From NCBI GenBank assembly GCA_035629175.1, contig DASPIL010000031.1, positions 32,243-96,242 of the forward strand: a stretch of DNA of 64,000 nt, given 5' to 3'. The stretch comes from Verrucomicrobiia bacterium (GTDB taxonomy: Bacteria > Verrucomicrobiota > Verrucomicrobiia > Limisphaerales > DASXHY01). Below are positions 16,600-25,734 of this stretch, in pieces (positions within the stretch are counted from its first letter, which is position 1; each line of letters opens with the position of its first letter). The notes under the pieces are model-generated. The model saw nothing but the letters and a program-made list of their open reading frames with translations. It had not been told where the DNA came from and did no database searches. The translations under genes were made by a program, and so were the position numbers.

Positions 16600-17928
16600 T
16601 CACAGATTGGCCGTCACAGAGGGTTGTCGGGCAGACCGCGTGCGAACCCGTATTGCCGTTGAATGATCCAGTTTCAGCGGGCGATACAGTTTGCGCTGCA
16701 CGATGCGGCGGATTGTCCCGGCCACCGACCGGACCTTCTCGCCAAATGACAATCGGAGCCAGCAGCGAAAGAGATGCGCATTCTTGAATTGCGGCGTGGG
16801 AGCGCCGAAACATCGCAGACTCAGCAGTCTACCCCACGTAGACGCCTTCTTCCTTGCCAGGTAACCCTGGGACTTGACCAACTTCCATGCTTCAGCGCGC
16901 GAGACTTTCAAATAACCCGCTTCGATCGCGCGTTGGAGGAGCTGTCGGCCGCGATTCGTCCGGACCACGAGTAGTGAGAACCCTGGATTCTCCCCGTCGG
17001 GTTGCTCGTACCACGGATCGCCGCAACTGATGTCGGCGAGTTCGCCCGTTCCATCCGGCCACATATGCACGGACCAGGGGCGAAACGATTGCAGGCGACG
17101 CCAGCTATCACGATAAGGGATCTTTTGAAACGGCTCGGTCTCGCCATGGCGTATCGGTGCAAAATGTCCCGGCCAGCCATAACCGCGGTAGCGGAGGTCT
17201 TTGATGCCAGAAGGGCTCAGACCCATGCCCTCCAGCAGCGCCACGGTTCCCGCGGTTGAGGGACTCTCGGCGCAGAAGAAGGACAACGTGAGTCCAACGT
17301 TTCTCGCAAGTTGCGGTTTCAGCGCCTCGGCTCGCCGCAGGGCTGCAATCTCCGAAGGCTTTCCGATGACAACACATGGGGCGGGCGCGTCCTCAACCCA
17401 CTCCAGATGGTCGCAAACAGAAGCGGGTGAATAACGCGATCCGGTGGCAGAAATTAGTTCTTCCCGGCTCCGGCTGAGGCGCGTCCAATTTCGCACGGGA
17501 TCGTCGGGATCCTGGCCGATGTGAAGAACGCCGTGCATTCCCTTCTGCTCCAGGCAAAACGCTGCAAGCGCAGTGAGCACGCCACCGGAAGAACCCTTGA
17601 AGCGGATTTCGGGATCCGTGGCGTGTCCCTCCCACACCTCCAGAACTTCCCCCCAATCATGTCGATATTCTGGCGCAGCCAGTGCCGGGTCGCTCACGAC
17701 ACGTTCGGAGTCCTCAGGGGGAAGAGTGAAGTTCGTATGCACTGCGGGACATACGTCCAGGCATAGACGGCATGAGGCGCAGTCGGTTTCCTTCACGACA
17801 GGACGGATTCCCTCGTTTAGGAAATCCCAAAGCTCCACCTTTTCCTCAGGGCAAATGTAAGCGCAGGCGCCGCAACCTATGCACAGGCGCCAATCGACCA
17901 CATCGCGCAGCTTGGTAATTTTCGTCAT
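16600..17928 (-). CDS. Coenzyme F420 hydrogenase/dehydrogenase beta-subunit family iron-sulfur protein
   Basis: 442 residues. Two 4Fe-4S ferredoxin motifs at the N-terminus, CIGCGACAYICP (Cys16, 19, 22, 26) and CASCRLCLDVCP (Cys50, 53, 56, 60), then the FrhB-type N and C domains (for example SGGVLTALAAFCLEQ and the VGLTLSFFC...GTVALLE stretch). In polysaccharide loci this family commonly neighbours pyruvyltransferases, as here with 15242-16570; the redox reaction is unknown, and nothing in the window shows F420 is made. The gene upstream starts at 19114 and its stop is 70 bases away. Confidence 0.87.
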   Translation of the reverse strand: MTKITKLRDVVDWRLCIGCGACAYICPEEKVELWDFLNEGIRPVVKETDCASCRLCLDVCPAVHTNFTLPPEDSERVVSDPALAAPEYRHDWGEVLEVWEGHATDPEIRFKGSSGGVLTALAAFCLEQKGMHGVLHIGQDPDDPVRNWTRLSRSREELISATGSRYSPASVCDHLEWVEDAPAPCVVIGKPSEIAALRRAEALKPQLARNVGLTLSFFCAESPSTAGTVALLEGMGLSPSGIKDLRYRGYGWPGHFAPIRHGETEPFQKIPYRDSWRRLQSFRPWSVHMWPDGTGELADISCGDPWYEQPDGENPGFSLLVVRTNRGRQLLQRAIEAGYLKVSRAEAWKLVKSQGYLARKKASTWGRLLSLRCFGAPTPQFKNAHLFRCWLRLSFGEKVRSVAGTIRRIVQRKLYRPLKLDHSTAIRVRTRSARQPSVTANL

Positions 17929-17998
17929 GTAGTTTCAAAAACGAGCGGAACCACGGTATGTCGTTGGATTACTTTGGTCCATCCCAGGAGCCGGAAAG

Positions 17999-19114
17999 TC
18001 ATGACTGAGAGAGATTGGCGATGCGCCCTTGCCCGGACGGAACTCGCGCGAGCGCGCTCTCCATTTTATCCGCAGCCCGGCTCCACGTGAACGACTGCGC
18101 CGTTTCCAGTGCGCCCGCAGCCAACCGTTGGGCAAGCGAATCGTTCTTCAAAACGCTGTCGATCTGCTCGAGGAACGCCGGGAGATCGCCCCGCTGAACG
18201 ACAAGCCCATTTTCATTGTGCCGAAGGATTTCAAGGCTGCCATCGTTGTCGGTGCTGATCACGATGCAACCGCATGCCATGGCTTCCAGCACGACTCCCG
18301 GAAGGCCTTCCGTTCGGCTCGTGAGCAGCCAAATGCGGCAGCGATTGTAAATGTTTCTCGCCGCTGCAACCGATGGGAGCCGTGTGTAGTTTACATGCCG
18401 CAGGCGCCGGGGCTGGCGTTCAGTACTGAACACGATTTGCGGGATTTCAGGCCACCGCTGTCGCACCATTTCGAGCAACGCCAGCATGTCTTCCGGGGCC
18501 TTGTTGGGATGGCTGTTGAAAACGGCTCCGATTCCCGTCCGGGAGACTCCCGCTTCTGGAAAATATTGCTGCGTATCTATTCCATTCGGCACGACGGCGA
18601 TTACCGGTTCACCGCTCATTTCTTCGAGCCTTGCCACCAGGGTGTTCGACACCGTGATCGTCGGCATGGACCCTCGCCACGCCTGGTCCTGAAGCGGATT
18701 CGGCTTCGCGGGGAAGCCGTGGTTGAATCGCAGTTTTGTCACAGGCTTGGCGAGCGCGCGAACGTCCGGAACGCTGTAAGTTCCAACCGCGATTACGATT
18801 TCGTCCTCCCGGAAATCCAGTTCGTCAAGAGTGTCGTAGAACGCAACGGTGCCTGTGAACTCATGCAGGAAACCCGCTGTCGTTGCTTGTCCCTGCCAGA
18901 ATGCCGCCAGACGGCCGATCTTGCTGCGCATCGTCTCCCGCTTGTTCGGGCAGGCAATCCGAACGGAATAGCCGCGCTGGAGCAACAGGTTGGCCATGAT
19001 GACGGTGACGCGAACGCCCCCCGACCGGCCGTCGCCCGGCAGCACAAATGTCAAAGCGCGCTGTGCCCGGTCTTCACCATCAGAGTTCACGAGAGAATGC
19101 ATGCGCGCGCTCAA
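17999..19114 (-). CDS. Glycosyltransferase, family 4 type (GT-B)
   Basis: 371 residues. GT-B fold: N-terminal GRSGGVRVTVIMANLLLQRG typical of GT4 donors' partner domain, and a C-terminal nucleotide-sugar domain with SRTEGLPGVVLEAMACGCIVISTDNDG, the E-x7-E-type motif of GT4. It would add a sugar to the lipid-linked repeat unit on the cytoplasmic face. The start overlaps the stop of the upstream GT2 gene by four bases (ATGA), showing translational coupling. Donor and acceptor cannot be predicted. Confidence 0.87.
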   Translation of the reverse strand: MSARMHSLVNSDGEDRAQRALTFVLPGDGRSGGVRVTVIMANLLLQRGYSVRIACPNKRETMRSKIGRLAAFWQGQATTAGFLHEFTGTVAFYDTLDELDFREDEIVIAVGTYSVPDVRALAKPVTKLRFNHGFPAKPNPLQDQAWRGSMPTITVSNTLVARLEEMSGEPVIAVVPNGIDTQQYFPEAGVSRTGIGAVFNSHPNKAPEDMLALLEMVRQRWPEIPQIVFSTERQPRRLRHVNYTRLPSVAAARNIYNRCRIWLLTSRTEGLPGVVLEAMACGCIVISTDNDGSLEILRHNENGLVVQRGDLPAFLEQIDSVLKNDSLAQRLAAGALETAQSFTWSRAADKMESALARVPSGQGRIANLSQS

Positions 19115-20073
19115 CGAATGAGACCCCGCCGTCGCTGCGCGATCTTCTGAAGGAGCTTCAATACCGGTTTCCCTCCAATCCCCGCCGCTGTTGCTTTAAT
19201 CCGGCTATGGCGGGCGGGGAACGTTCGCGCCGCTTCAGAAAAGTGAATCCGTGCCGTGCTGGCGTTTCCACTGAAGGTCAACGCGGTCCCAAGATCGAAG
19301 AGGTGCGTTGCCAGTCCCGTTCGCACTACCTGAAGTTCGGCGGGCGTGATGTTTGGATGATTGAGGGCTTCGCGATGAATTCGAATCAGGGCCTCACATC
19401 GCGTCACCGGCTTGGAACGCCAGTCGTCGGACATGGCGCTCGTGTTTTGTCGTCGGATCAAGCGCAGGGCAGGGCGTTCATCGACGATCCATTGTGCCTG
19501 CCGCGCGAGGCGCACAAACAAGTCCATGTCTTCATAAAACGTTTTCCGAAACAGCCCGATCTCCTGCAGAGTTTTGCGGCGGGCAACCAATGACTGCGCG
19601 AAAAAGCAGCCGCGCAGCACCCAGGTCAGCGGCCGTTCCAGTTTCATTAGCTGACCCGACTCCACCCCGCGAATTTTGAACAGGTTTAGTTCGGGCCCGT
19701 CCTGCGCGACAATCGCGGTGTTTGTGAGGTGAGCATCCGCCGTGGGATGTTTCTCGATGCTCGCCGACGCAATTGCTAGCCGATCAGGAGCGTATTCGTC
19801 GTCGTCATCAAGAAATGAAACCCATTCTGACCGAGCTGCCTGGATTCCCGTGTTTCGCGCCGCACTCAACCCGCCGTTTTCCTGCCGGATCACCCGGATT
19901 CGATCCGCGAATTTTGCAAGCACTGCGGATGTATCGTCAGTGGAACCGTCGTCGACGACGATGATTTCAGAAGGGGGATGCGTTTGCGAGAGGACGCTGC
20001 GGATGGCAAGCGCGACAAGTTGCGAACGATTGAACGTCGGAATGACAACGCAGATGGATCGATCAGTGGACAC
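19111..20073 (-). CDS. Glycosyltransferase family 2
   Basis: 320 residues. GT-A fold: CVVIPTFNRSQLVALAIRSV at the N-terminus, VVDDGSTDDTSAVL, and the metal-binding acidic cluster SFLDDDDEY (about 90-98). The C-terminal ~60 residues are basic with GKPVLKLLQKIAQRRR. It overlaps the next gene by ATGA and lies 39 bases after the pyruvyltransferase gene at 20113. Adds one sugar of the repeat unit; specificity unknown. Confidence 0.9.
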   Translation of the reverse strand: MSTDRSICVVIPTFNRSQLVALAIRSVLSQTHPPSEIIVVDDGSTDDTSAVLAKFADRIRVIRQENGGLSAARNTGIQAARSEWVSFLDDDDEYAPDRLAIASASIEKHPTADAHLTNTAIVAQDGPELNLFKIRGVESGQLMKLERPLTWVLRGCFFAQSLVARRKTLQEIGLFRKTFYEDMDLFVRLARQAQWIVDERPALRLIRRQNTSAMSDDWRSKPVTRCEALIRIHREALNHPNITPAELQVVRTGLATHLFDLGTALTFSGNASTARIHFSEAARTFPARHSRIKATAAGIGGKPVLKLLQKIAQRRRGLIR

Positions 20074-20112
20074 GGCGAAAGCGGAATTAGCGTCGAAACG
20101 AGTGGACCAGCT

Positions 20113-21162
20113 CTATTTCAAAGCAGTTTCAATGAACTGCTGCGAAACCTTTATTTGCTCCTGCAGAGCGGCACGGGATCGGTTCCAATCAATAGGCTGG
20201 ATGGCCAGGGCGGCTGCCGCTTCAGGTGAAGGGGAGTCCAACAGGCAACGCGAAGACAAATGCATCCAATCCAGCATAGTGGCTACTTTGATTCGCCGTC
20301 CCGGGGTTGGGATGGAAATGAAGGGCCGTTCGAATTTGGCGGCGATCGCCGTTCCATGGAAATAGCTGGTAACGACGAAAGACGCGTGGCGAAACCATGA
20401 CAGCCACTCGGCGGGTCCGGGGGAAGGAATCCGCTTTGTTGCCTGGTGACAGGGATATTGCAAAGAGACGACCGTCTTCAGCCCGGTTGCCTCGATGATC
20501 TTCTGGAGAGCCGGACCAAGCCCGCGCGTGAAGTCGCCGAACACCAGAAGATAGGGTTCGCTCAGCGGCGGCTTGGGATCGATCAAATCCCCAAAGTCGC
20601 AAAGGAAGACGGGATCGACCACCTGAACGGGGACACTGGGAGAGAGTGGCGCCACGAGGTTCGCCGTGTGCGAATCGCGCACACCCACATGATCGAAGTC
20701 CGCCAATGCGTTCTTAACCTGCGATTCGAACTCACCGAAGGCTGTGGTTCCGCCCGAACTTGCGGCATAACTGATCTTCCGTTGTCCGTTCACCGGAAAG
20801 TTCAGGAAGAACATGGGATCGAAATATTGGACCGGCCCCGTGAACCAAACCTGATCGCTGCCTGCGATAAAGGCGTCGTAATTGCCAACGTCCGGGATGA
20901 ATTCATCAACCGAACGATATCTTCGCGGGCTGAGCGGCAACTGGCTTTCCACGAACCGCGTGTTTCGGCGCAGGCGGATCCAATGGTTGACGGGCGGCGG
21001 CAACTTCCAGCGCAAGCGATACATCTCTTCAAGTTGCGGCTGTCGATAATCAATCGTATGAACCGTCCGCCCGGTTTTCTGAAGGTAGGTTGCCAGGGCG
21101 TAGGCTTGGAGAACCGCCCCGTAATTGGGAACGGAATGAACAGTAATGATGCCGACTTTCAT
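20113..21162 (-). CDS. Polysaccharide pyruvyltransferase family protein (second copy)
   Basis: 349 residues. N-terminal GIITVHSVPNYGAVLQAYAL is the classic start of this family (inhibitor-insensitive pyruvyltransferases of EPS loci), followed by FIAGSDQVWFTGP and a C-terminal FVVTSYFHGTAIAAKFERPFI motif. It is only distantly similar to the copy at 15242. The start overlaps the upstream GT4 stop by four bases. Two such enzymes in one locus suggest two ketal sites or that one copy acts on another substituent. Confidence 0.88.
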   Translation of the reverse strand: MKVGIITVHSVPNYGAVLQAYALATYLQKTGRTVHTIDYRQPQLEEMYRLRWKLPPPVNHWIRLRRNTRFVESQLPLSPRRYRSVDEFIPDVGNYDAFIAGSDQVWFTGPVQYFDPMFFLNFPVNGQRKISYAASSGGTTAFGEFESQVKNALADFDHVGVRDSHTANLVAPLSPSVPVQVVDPVFLCDFGDLIDPKPPLSEPYLLVFGDFTRGLGPALQKIIEATGLKTVVSLQYPCHQATKRIPSPGPAEWLSWFRHASFVVTSYFHGTAIAAKFERPFISIPTPGRRIKVATMLDWMHLSSRCLLDSPSPEAAAALAIQPIDWNRSRAALQEQIKVSQQFIETALK

Positions 21163-22373
21163 GAAAGAGCGGCATCAGCCAACTTCGGATTCAATGCTAG
21201 GCAATGATCGACTGTCGCAGCGATCGTAGGGGCAATGGATTCCCACGAATAGCGTGTGTTGAACAACCTCCATCCAGCCTCCGCGAGGCGATTTCCCAGG
21301 GCCGGATCCAGCAGGATACGCTGGCAGGCGATCGCAAACTCCGAACTACTTTCTGCAATCAGCGCTTCGCACCCGTGAGAGACATCGTATCCTCGGGCGC
21401 CGTGAGGAGTCATCACGATTGGCACTCGCCGCGCCAGCCCTTCAGCGACTTTCAGGTGCGTACCTCCGCCAAGACGGGTGGGGACAATCATTCCCGACCA
21501 GGTCGCCATCTCCTGTGCCACATCGTGGACAAAGCCCAGCCCCTTGATCTGCGGGACGTTCAACTTTTGCGAGAGGGAGTCGCTGCCTTTTCCAACCAAA
21601 CGGAGCTCGGCCGATGGAACCTTGCTGCGAACGTGCGGCCAGACCTCGCTCGCGAACCATTTCAAGCCGTCCAGATTCGGAAGGTGCTCAAAATGTCCAA
21701 TCATTCCAAGCCGCGGCTGCCCTGGGACGATACTTCTGGGCGCGACCGATTCCGGCGTGGCGAACCCATTCGGCACGACGTGAACGCGCGGGTCATTGTC
21801 GAAGTGCTCGCGATCGCTTTCCTTGCACACGGTGAGGACATCGAAGCGATCCAGACACAACCTCTCGCGACGCTTTTCGGCAAAAGCGTTCCGCCAGCGT
21901 TTGAGCTTCGCACCGACAGTGGCAGCCTGCGCCGCGGCGAGGGTGTGGTATCGGCTCGGTATGTCATCCACATCCATCACTGACCTGTTCCAATGAAGCC
22001 GCTGAAACGAATTGGCGATTTTGAGCGTATGAATCCACGTGACATCGCGCTGGCGAATCAGGTCATCGACAAACTCCCGGTCCGACGGGGCAACCTGGAC
22101 CGCGTTGGAGTTTAAATATTGGGGATCCAGAACCTGGCGAACGCGCCCGGAAAAGCCCACGTGCGGCCAGGGTTGATACGTGATGGTTCGCGCAACGTCG
22201 AATTCCGCCTTTGCTTGTGCGATCTGTTCCTTGGACCACGGACGATTCGAAATTCCAACTATCGTCACCTGTCCAAGGCTGTGAAGCGTCTTCGCGATTT
22301 GCCGGGTTCTGACGCCGGCTCCGCTGTTTCCCAGCGGAGGTGCTGTGCAAAGAAAAAGAATCGATGGCCTCAT
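21159..22373 (-). CDS. Glycosyltransferase, family 4 type
   Basis: 404 residues from ATG 22373, chosen because it overlaps the upstream stop as ATGA and starts the fold (MRPSILFLCTAPPLGNSGAG); an upstream ATG at 22412 would add 13 unlikely residues. The N-domain carries GAGVRTRQIAKTL, the C-domain PRLGMIGHFEHLPNLDGLKWF and RLGGGTHLKVAEGLARRVPIV, a pattern of the GT4/Glyco_trans_1_4 group. It is translationally coupled to both neighbours. Confidence 0.87.
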   Translation of the reverse strand: MRPSILFLCTAPPLGNSGAGVRTRQIAKTLHSLGQVTIVGISNRPWSKEQIAQAKAEFDVARTITYQPWPHVGFSGRVRQVLDPQYLNSNAVQVAPSDREFVDDLIRQRDVTWIHTLKIANSFQRLHWNRSVMDVDDIPSRYHTLAAAQAATVGAKLKRWRNAFAEKRRERLCLDRFDVLTVCKESDREHFDNDPRVHVVPNGFATPESVAPRSIVPGQPRLGMIGHFEHLPNLDGLKWFASEVWPHVRSKVPSAELRLVGKGSDSLSQKLNVPQIKGLGFVHDVAQEMATWSGMIVPTRLGGGTHLKVAEGLARRVPIVMTPHGARGYDVSHGCEALIAESSSEFAIACQRILLDPALGNRLAEAGWRLFNTRYSWESIAPTIAATVDHCLALNPKLADAALS

Positions 22374-23374
22374 CGGCTGCCTCTCCCATTGGCCATCGCC
22401 GGTGACGGACAAACGGTCGAAGCCGGTTCTGCCTGGACCTCAGCCGTTCCGGAAACGGCGTAACGAGCGGGACCTTTTCGCTGGACCAGATATTCGCGGC
22501 AAAACGCCCTCATTTCCTCCTGACGGATGACTTCGATCGACGGCAAGCGGCCCGCCAATCGGCCGTTCCGATCCAGGATTCGCGCCCAGGCGAGTTGGAG
22601 CTCAGCCCAGGTCAACCGGGGCACGATCATGCGCGAACGTTGCTGCTTCCAATGATGAAAGATATAGGCGCGGGATCTTCCCATTTTGCGCGCCAGTGTG
22701 AGCAGCGAATCCCGCGTCAGTCGTGTTGTGTCAAAATGATGTTCCACGGCAACGTCCAACGATCCCTTCAAACGAAAACCCGCCGCCGTCATTTGCCAGG
22801 AGAACAGGGCTTCATCAAAGAACCCGAGTGCACCGGGTCCGAGTTGCGTATCGAAGGCCCGGACTTTACTCAATACGCGACGATGAAACGCCATGTTCGC
22901 CCCGATCATGTTCACTGGTTTTTCGGGATCGAGATAGTCGCTCGAAGCGAACCAGGCGCGCAACAGGACGAGGGGCGGGCGCGACATGCGATGGGCGATG
23001 TGCGGAGGAAAGACAATTCCGCCGGCAACGGCATCACAGCGTCCGTCTGCGATCGGCCGGCACATGCCCTCGATCCAATTGGACGGAACCCGGACGTCAT
23101 CGTCGGTGAACACGATAACGTCGCCTGTGGCTTCCTTAAGGCCGCGATTTCGGGCGAAGCATTGCCCGGGCGTCGGCTCCATCACGTGGCGGAGGCGGAG
23201 ATTGTTGCAGACGGCATTTTGCAAGACCTGCGAGGTGTGATCGGTGGAGCCATTGTCCACGACCAACAATTCGGCGGACCAACCGGCAGGAATTTCCGCA
23301 GATGCGATCGATTGCAGTGTCATGCGCAAGCTGTCCGCCCGGTCGCGCGTGCAAATGATGATGGAAATGGTCAC
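22370..23374 (-). CDS. Glycosyltransferase family 2
   Basis: 334 residues. MTISIIICTRDRADSLRMTL, VVDNGSTDHTSQVL, NRGLKEATGDVIVFTDDDVRVP (metal-binding TDDDV). It is a close paralogue of the GT2 at 25735 in both layout and motifs (Ser/Thr-DDDVR, GANMAFHRRVL, FDTQLGPGALGFFDEALFSW), so the two probably arose by duplication inside the locus. The ATGA overlap links it to the GT4 downstream. Confidence 0.9.
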   Translation of the reverse strand: MTISIIICTRDRADSLRMTLQSIASAEIPAGWSAELLVVDNGSTDHTSQVLQNAVCNNLRLRHVMEPTPGQCFARNRGLKEATGDVIVFTDDDVRVPSNWIEGMCRPIADGRCDAVAGGIVFPPHIAHRMSRPPLVLLRAWFASSDYLDPEKPVNMIGANMAFHRRVLSKVRAFDTQLGPGALGFFDEALFSWQMTAAGFRLKGSLDVAVEHHFDTTRLTRDSLLTLARKMGRSRAYIFHHWKQQRSRMIVPRLTWAELQLAWARILDRNGRLAGRLPSIEVIRQEEMRAFCREYLVQRKGPARYAVSGTAEVQAEPASTVCPSPAMANGRGSR

Positions 23375-23410
23375 GATGGAATAACGGAAATCCAGTGGAG
23401 CATACTACGG

Positions 23411-24355
23411 TCAACGAACCAGTCTTTTGAGCCGGGCGGGGAGGGACCGCGCGGATTTGCGCAGCCGCATGGAAGCGGGTGCAAACAAGTTCCAGAATTC
23501 AAAATTCGCATTGGCGGCTTCGATGTCGCCCCTGCTGTTGTAGAACTGGAAGCGCTTCCACGCGATCTCACAGATTTCGCGTGCCCCCTTTTTTGGGTCG
23601 AACCTCTGATGCCGTTCCGAAAAGATTCGATGGAGGCGTTGCAGGTCGCGCAAACCCTCCGCAGTGCGACTCAACCGGCTCGATTGGTTAACGTCCGTCA
23701 TGCGGTAAGCCGCAAGAATTTCCGGCAGAACCACGCCGCCTCCCTTGCTGATGACCCGCGTCCACATCTCACAGTCGAGCGAGAAGGTCAGGTCGTTTCG
23801 AAATCCACCGTGTGCCTCATAAAATGAACGCCTGACGACGATTGCCGGGCATTGAATCGGAGTGGTGTAAAAGAAGTCTTCAACAGCAGTCCCGCCTGTT
23901 TCCAGGTCCGGAATTCTCGGCGTTGTCGTTTTCGACACACCCGCGGAATCGACCAGATGCGCGCGTGTGGCCATCAGGTTTACGGAAGGGTGCGCTTCCG
24001 CCGCCCGCCCCAACGCTGCATAGAATCCGGGCAGGATGTAATCGTCCTGATGCAGCAGGTGAACCCAGGTGCCGCGTGCGCGTTCGATGCAGTAGTTCCA
24101 ACAACCCGCGAGCCCAAGATTCTTCGGGGTGCGGCTGTAGCCGATGCGATCTCCTGCAATTCGTCGCACCCATTCCTGGACGGATACTGTTGGTGAACAA
24201 TCGTCCACCACTTCAATCTGCATTTCGGCCGGCGAAAGCGATTGTTGCAGAACGCTGTCCAAGGCCTGCTTGAACCACTCTGCGGGCGGATTGTACGCGG
24301 GGATCATCACCGACCAAACCGGCCGCGTAAGCTCATTTGTTGAATGCGCAACCAT
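23411..24355 (-). CDS. Glycosyltransferase family 2
   Basis: 314 residues. WSVMIPAYNPPAEWFKQALDSVL, EVVDDCSPTVSVQEWVRR and WVHLLHQDDYILPGFY (metal-binding QDD instead of DxD). The C-terminal third is basic with SARSLPARLKRLVR. It belongs to the GT2 subgroup with the LHQDD signature. Stop 5 bases from the next gene upstream indicates one transcript. Linkage unknown. Confidence 0.9.
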   Translation of the reverse strand: MVAHSTNELTRPVWSVMIPAYNPPAEWFKQALDSVLQQSLSPAEMQIEVVDDCSPTVSVQEWVRRIAGDRIGYSRTPKNLGLAGCWNYCIERARGTWVHLLHQDDYILPGFYAALGRAAEAHPSVNLMATRAHLVDSAGVSKTTTPRIPDLETGGTAVEDFFYTTPIQCPAIVVRRSFYEAHGGFRNDLTFSLDCEMWTRVISKGGGVVLPEILAAYRMTDVNQSSRLSRTAEGLRDLQRLHRIFSERHQRFDPKKGAREICEIAWKRFQFYNSRGDIEAANANFEFWNLFAPASMRLRKSARSLPARLKRLVR

Positions 24356-24360
24356 TCTTA

Positions 24361-25692
24361 TTACGGCATTGCCAGCGTCGCCTTGTGAGTTGCCGGGCCG
24401 TTCTGCACCGTGATATCCGCACGGTTGCTTTTCATGCCGGGGATTCTCCGGAAATCTTCCAGAGTCCGGGATAATTCATTCGTTAATCGCGCCATTCCGG
24501 ATGCCGCGGCCCAATGGTTTTCCACGTGGCGCCGGGCATTCGCTCCCTCCTCCCGCGCAAGTTCCCTTGACCCTGTGAGCTCAGCCACAAGCCGCCCGAG
24601 TTCGTCGGGGTCGAAGTGATTCACGAGTCGGCCATTGGCTCCGTGGTGGATGGACTCGCGCAACCCGCCTTCTGCGATACCGACGACACTCGTCCCGCAG
24701 GCGTTGGCTTCGAGCGGTGCCAAACCAAATGGCTCCAAGCGCGGCGTGTAAAGCAGGACGCTGGCGCGGCTCAGGATCGACACCAATTCCGCATCGGGAA
24801 CGCGGATCCTGGTCTCCCAACGCACCTGAAGCGAGCGCGCAAGGTCCGCGAGGGATTTCGCATACCCTGAACTGGGAGACATGTTGCCGATCCACAGAAA
24901 TGGCGGACGCGCGGCGTCGGGAATCGTCGCCAGCGCACGCAACGCCCGGTCGGGACCCTTGGCCGCATACAGACCTCCGAGCCCGACAACAAAGCCTTCC
25001 TTCGGTTCTCCCGTAGGCTTGAAGCCTTTCACATCGACGCCCAGATAACAGACGCGGCTTTCCAGTCCATACGTTCGCAACACGGTTTCCCGGCTGAAAA
25101 GAGAATTCACCAGGATTGTGGAAAATGCTTTCGCATTTCTGATTTCCTCCCTCACCTGGAGCCGCAGCGCGCGTTTGCCGAGCAGGTCAGCGAGTTGCGA
25201 CTTGAAGTAACGACTGCGTGATTGACCTGCGCGCTCGGGAAGCGCCGCCCATGGAAAACCGGCTCCGTGCTGCGAGCCCGGCATGCATTCGTACAAATGC
25301 CGAAAAGGTTCCCCGAGATAAATGACGGAAGGAATCTGAACATGCCGCGCGATGGGCGATACTGCGAAGGCGGCACACGAATTCGCGAATAATAGATCGA
25401 AGCCTTTTGATTGGATGTCAGCGGCGCACAAAAGGCAATGTTCATCCATCGCTCCCAAACGCGCGGTCATCGCGCTGACGGGCCGCCATCGCACCTTCCT
25501 GCCCCCCGCCCGCGACGCCAATGGAACGACATTCTCGCGGCACAATTGTGAGAGCGGGAGGTATGTCTGGTCGGCGGTCGGCGGACACCACGCTTCCACC
25601 TTGTGCCCCTGGGCGAGCAAACCCTCGACGTGGTGGAACAACGCCCGTTTTCCGCCGCCGCTGGGTAGGTTGTGCCAAACTGCAATCTTCAT
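24361..25692 (-). CDS. Glycosyltransferase, family 4 type
   Basis: 443 residues from ATG 25692 (MKIAVWHNLPSGGGKRALFHHV); an ATG four codons earlier exists. GT-B: glycine-rich N-terminal SGGGKRALFHH, middle FVVGLGGLYAAKGPDRALRAL, C-domain TPRLEPFGLAPLEANACGTSVVGIAEGG with the E-x7-E motif. Unlike most neighbours it carries a ~20-residue tail after the last helix (NRADITVQNGPATHKATLAMP). Confidence 0.87.
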   Translation of the reverse strand: MKIAVWHNLPSGGGKRALFHHVEGLLAQGHKVEAWCPPTADQTYLPLSQLCRENVVPLASRAGGRKVRWRPVSAMTARLGAMDEHCLLCAADIQSKGFDLLFANSCAAFAVSPIARHVQIPSVIYLGEPFRHLYECMPGSQHGAGFPWAALPERAGQSRSRYFKSQLADLLGKRALRLQVREEIRNAKAFSTILVNSLFSRETVLRTYGLESRVCYLGVDVKGFKPTGEPKEGFVVGLGGLYAAKGPDRALRALATIPDAARPPFLWIGNMSPSSGYAKSLADLARSLQVRWETRIRVPDAELVSILSRASVLLYTPRLEPFGLAPLEANACGTSVVGIAEGGLRESIHHGANGRLVNHFDPDELGRLVAELTGSRELAREEGANARRHVENHWAAASGMARLTNELSRTLEDFRRIPGMKSNRADITVQNGPATHKATLAMP

Positions 25693-25734
25693 CGGACCTG
25701 GCAAATCGAATTCAAAACGGCCGGCCGCACGATT

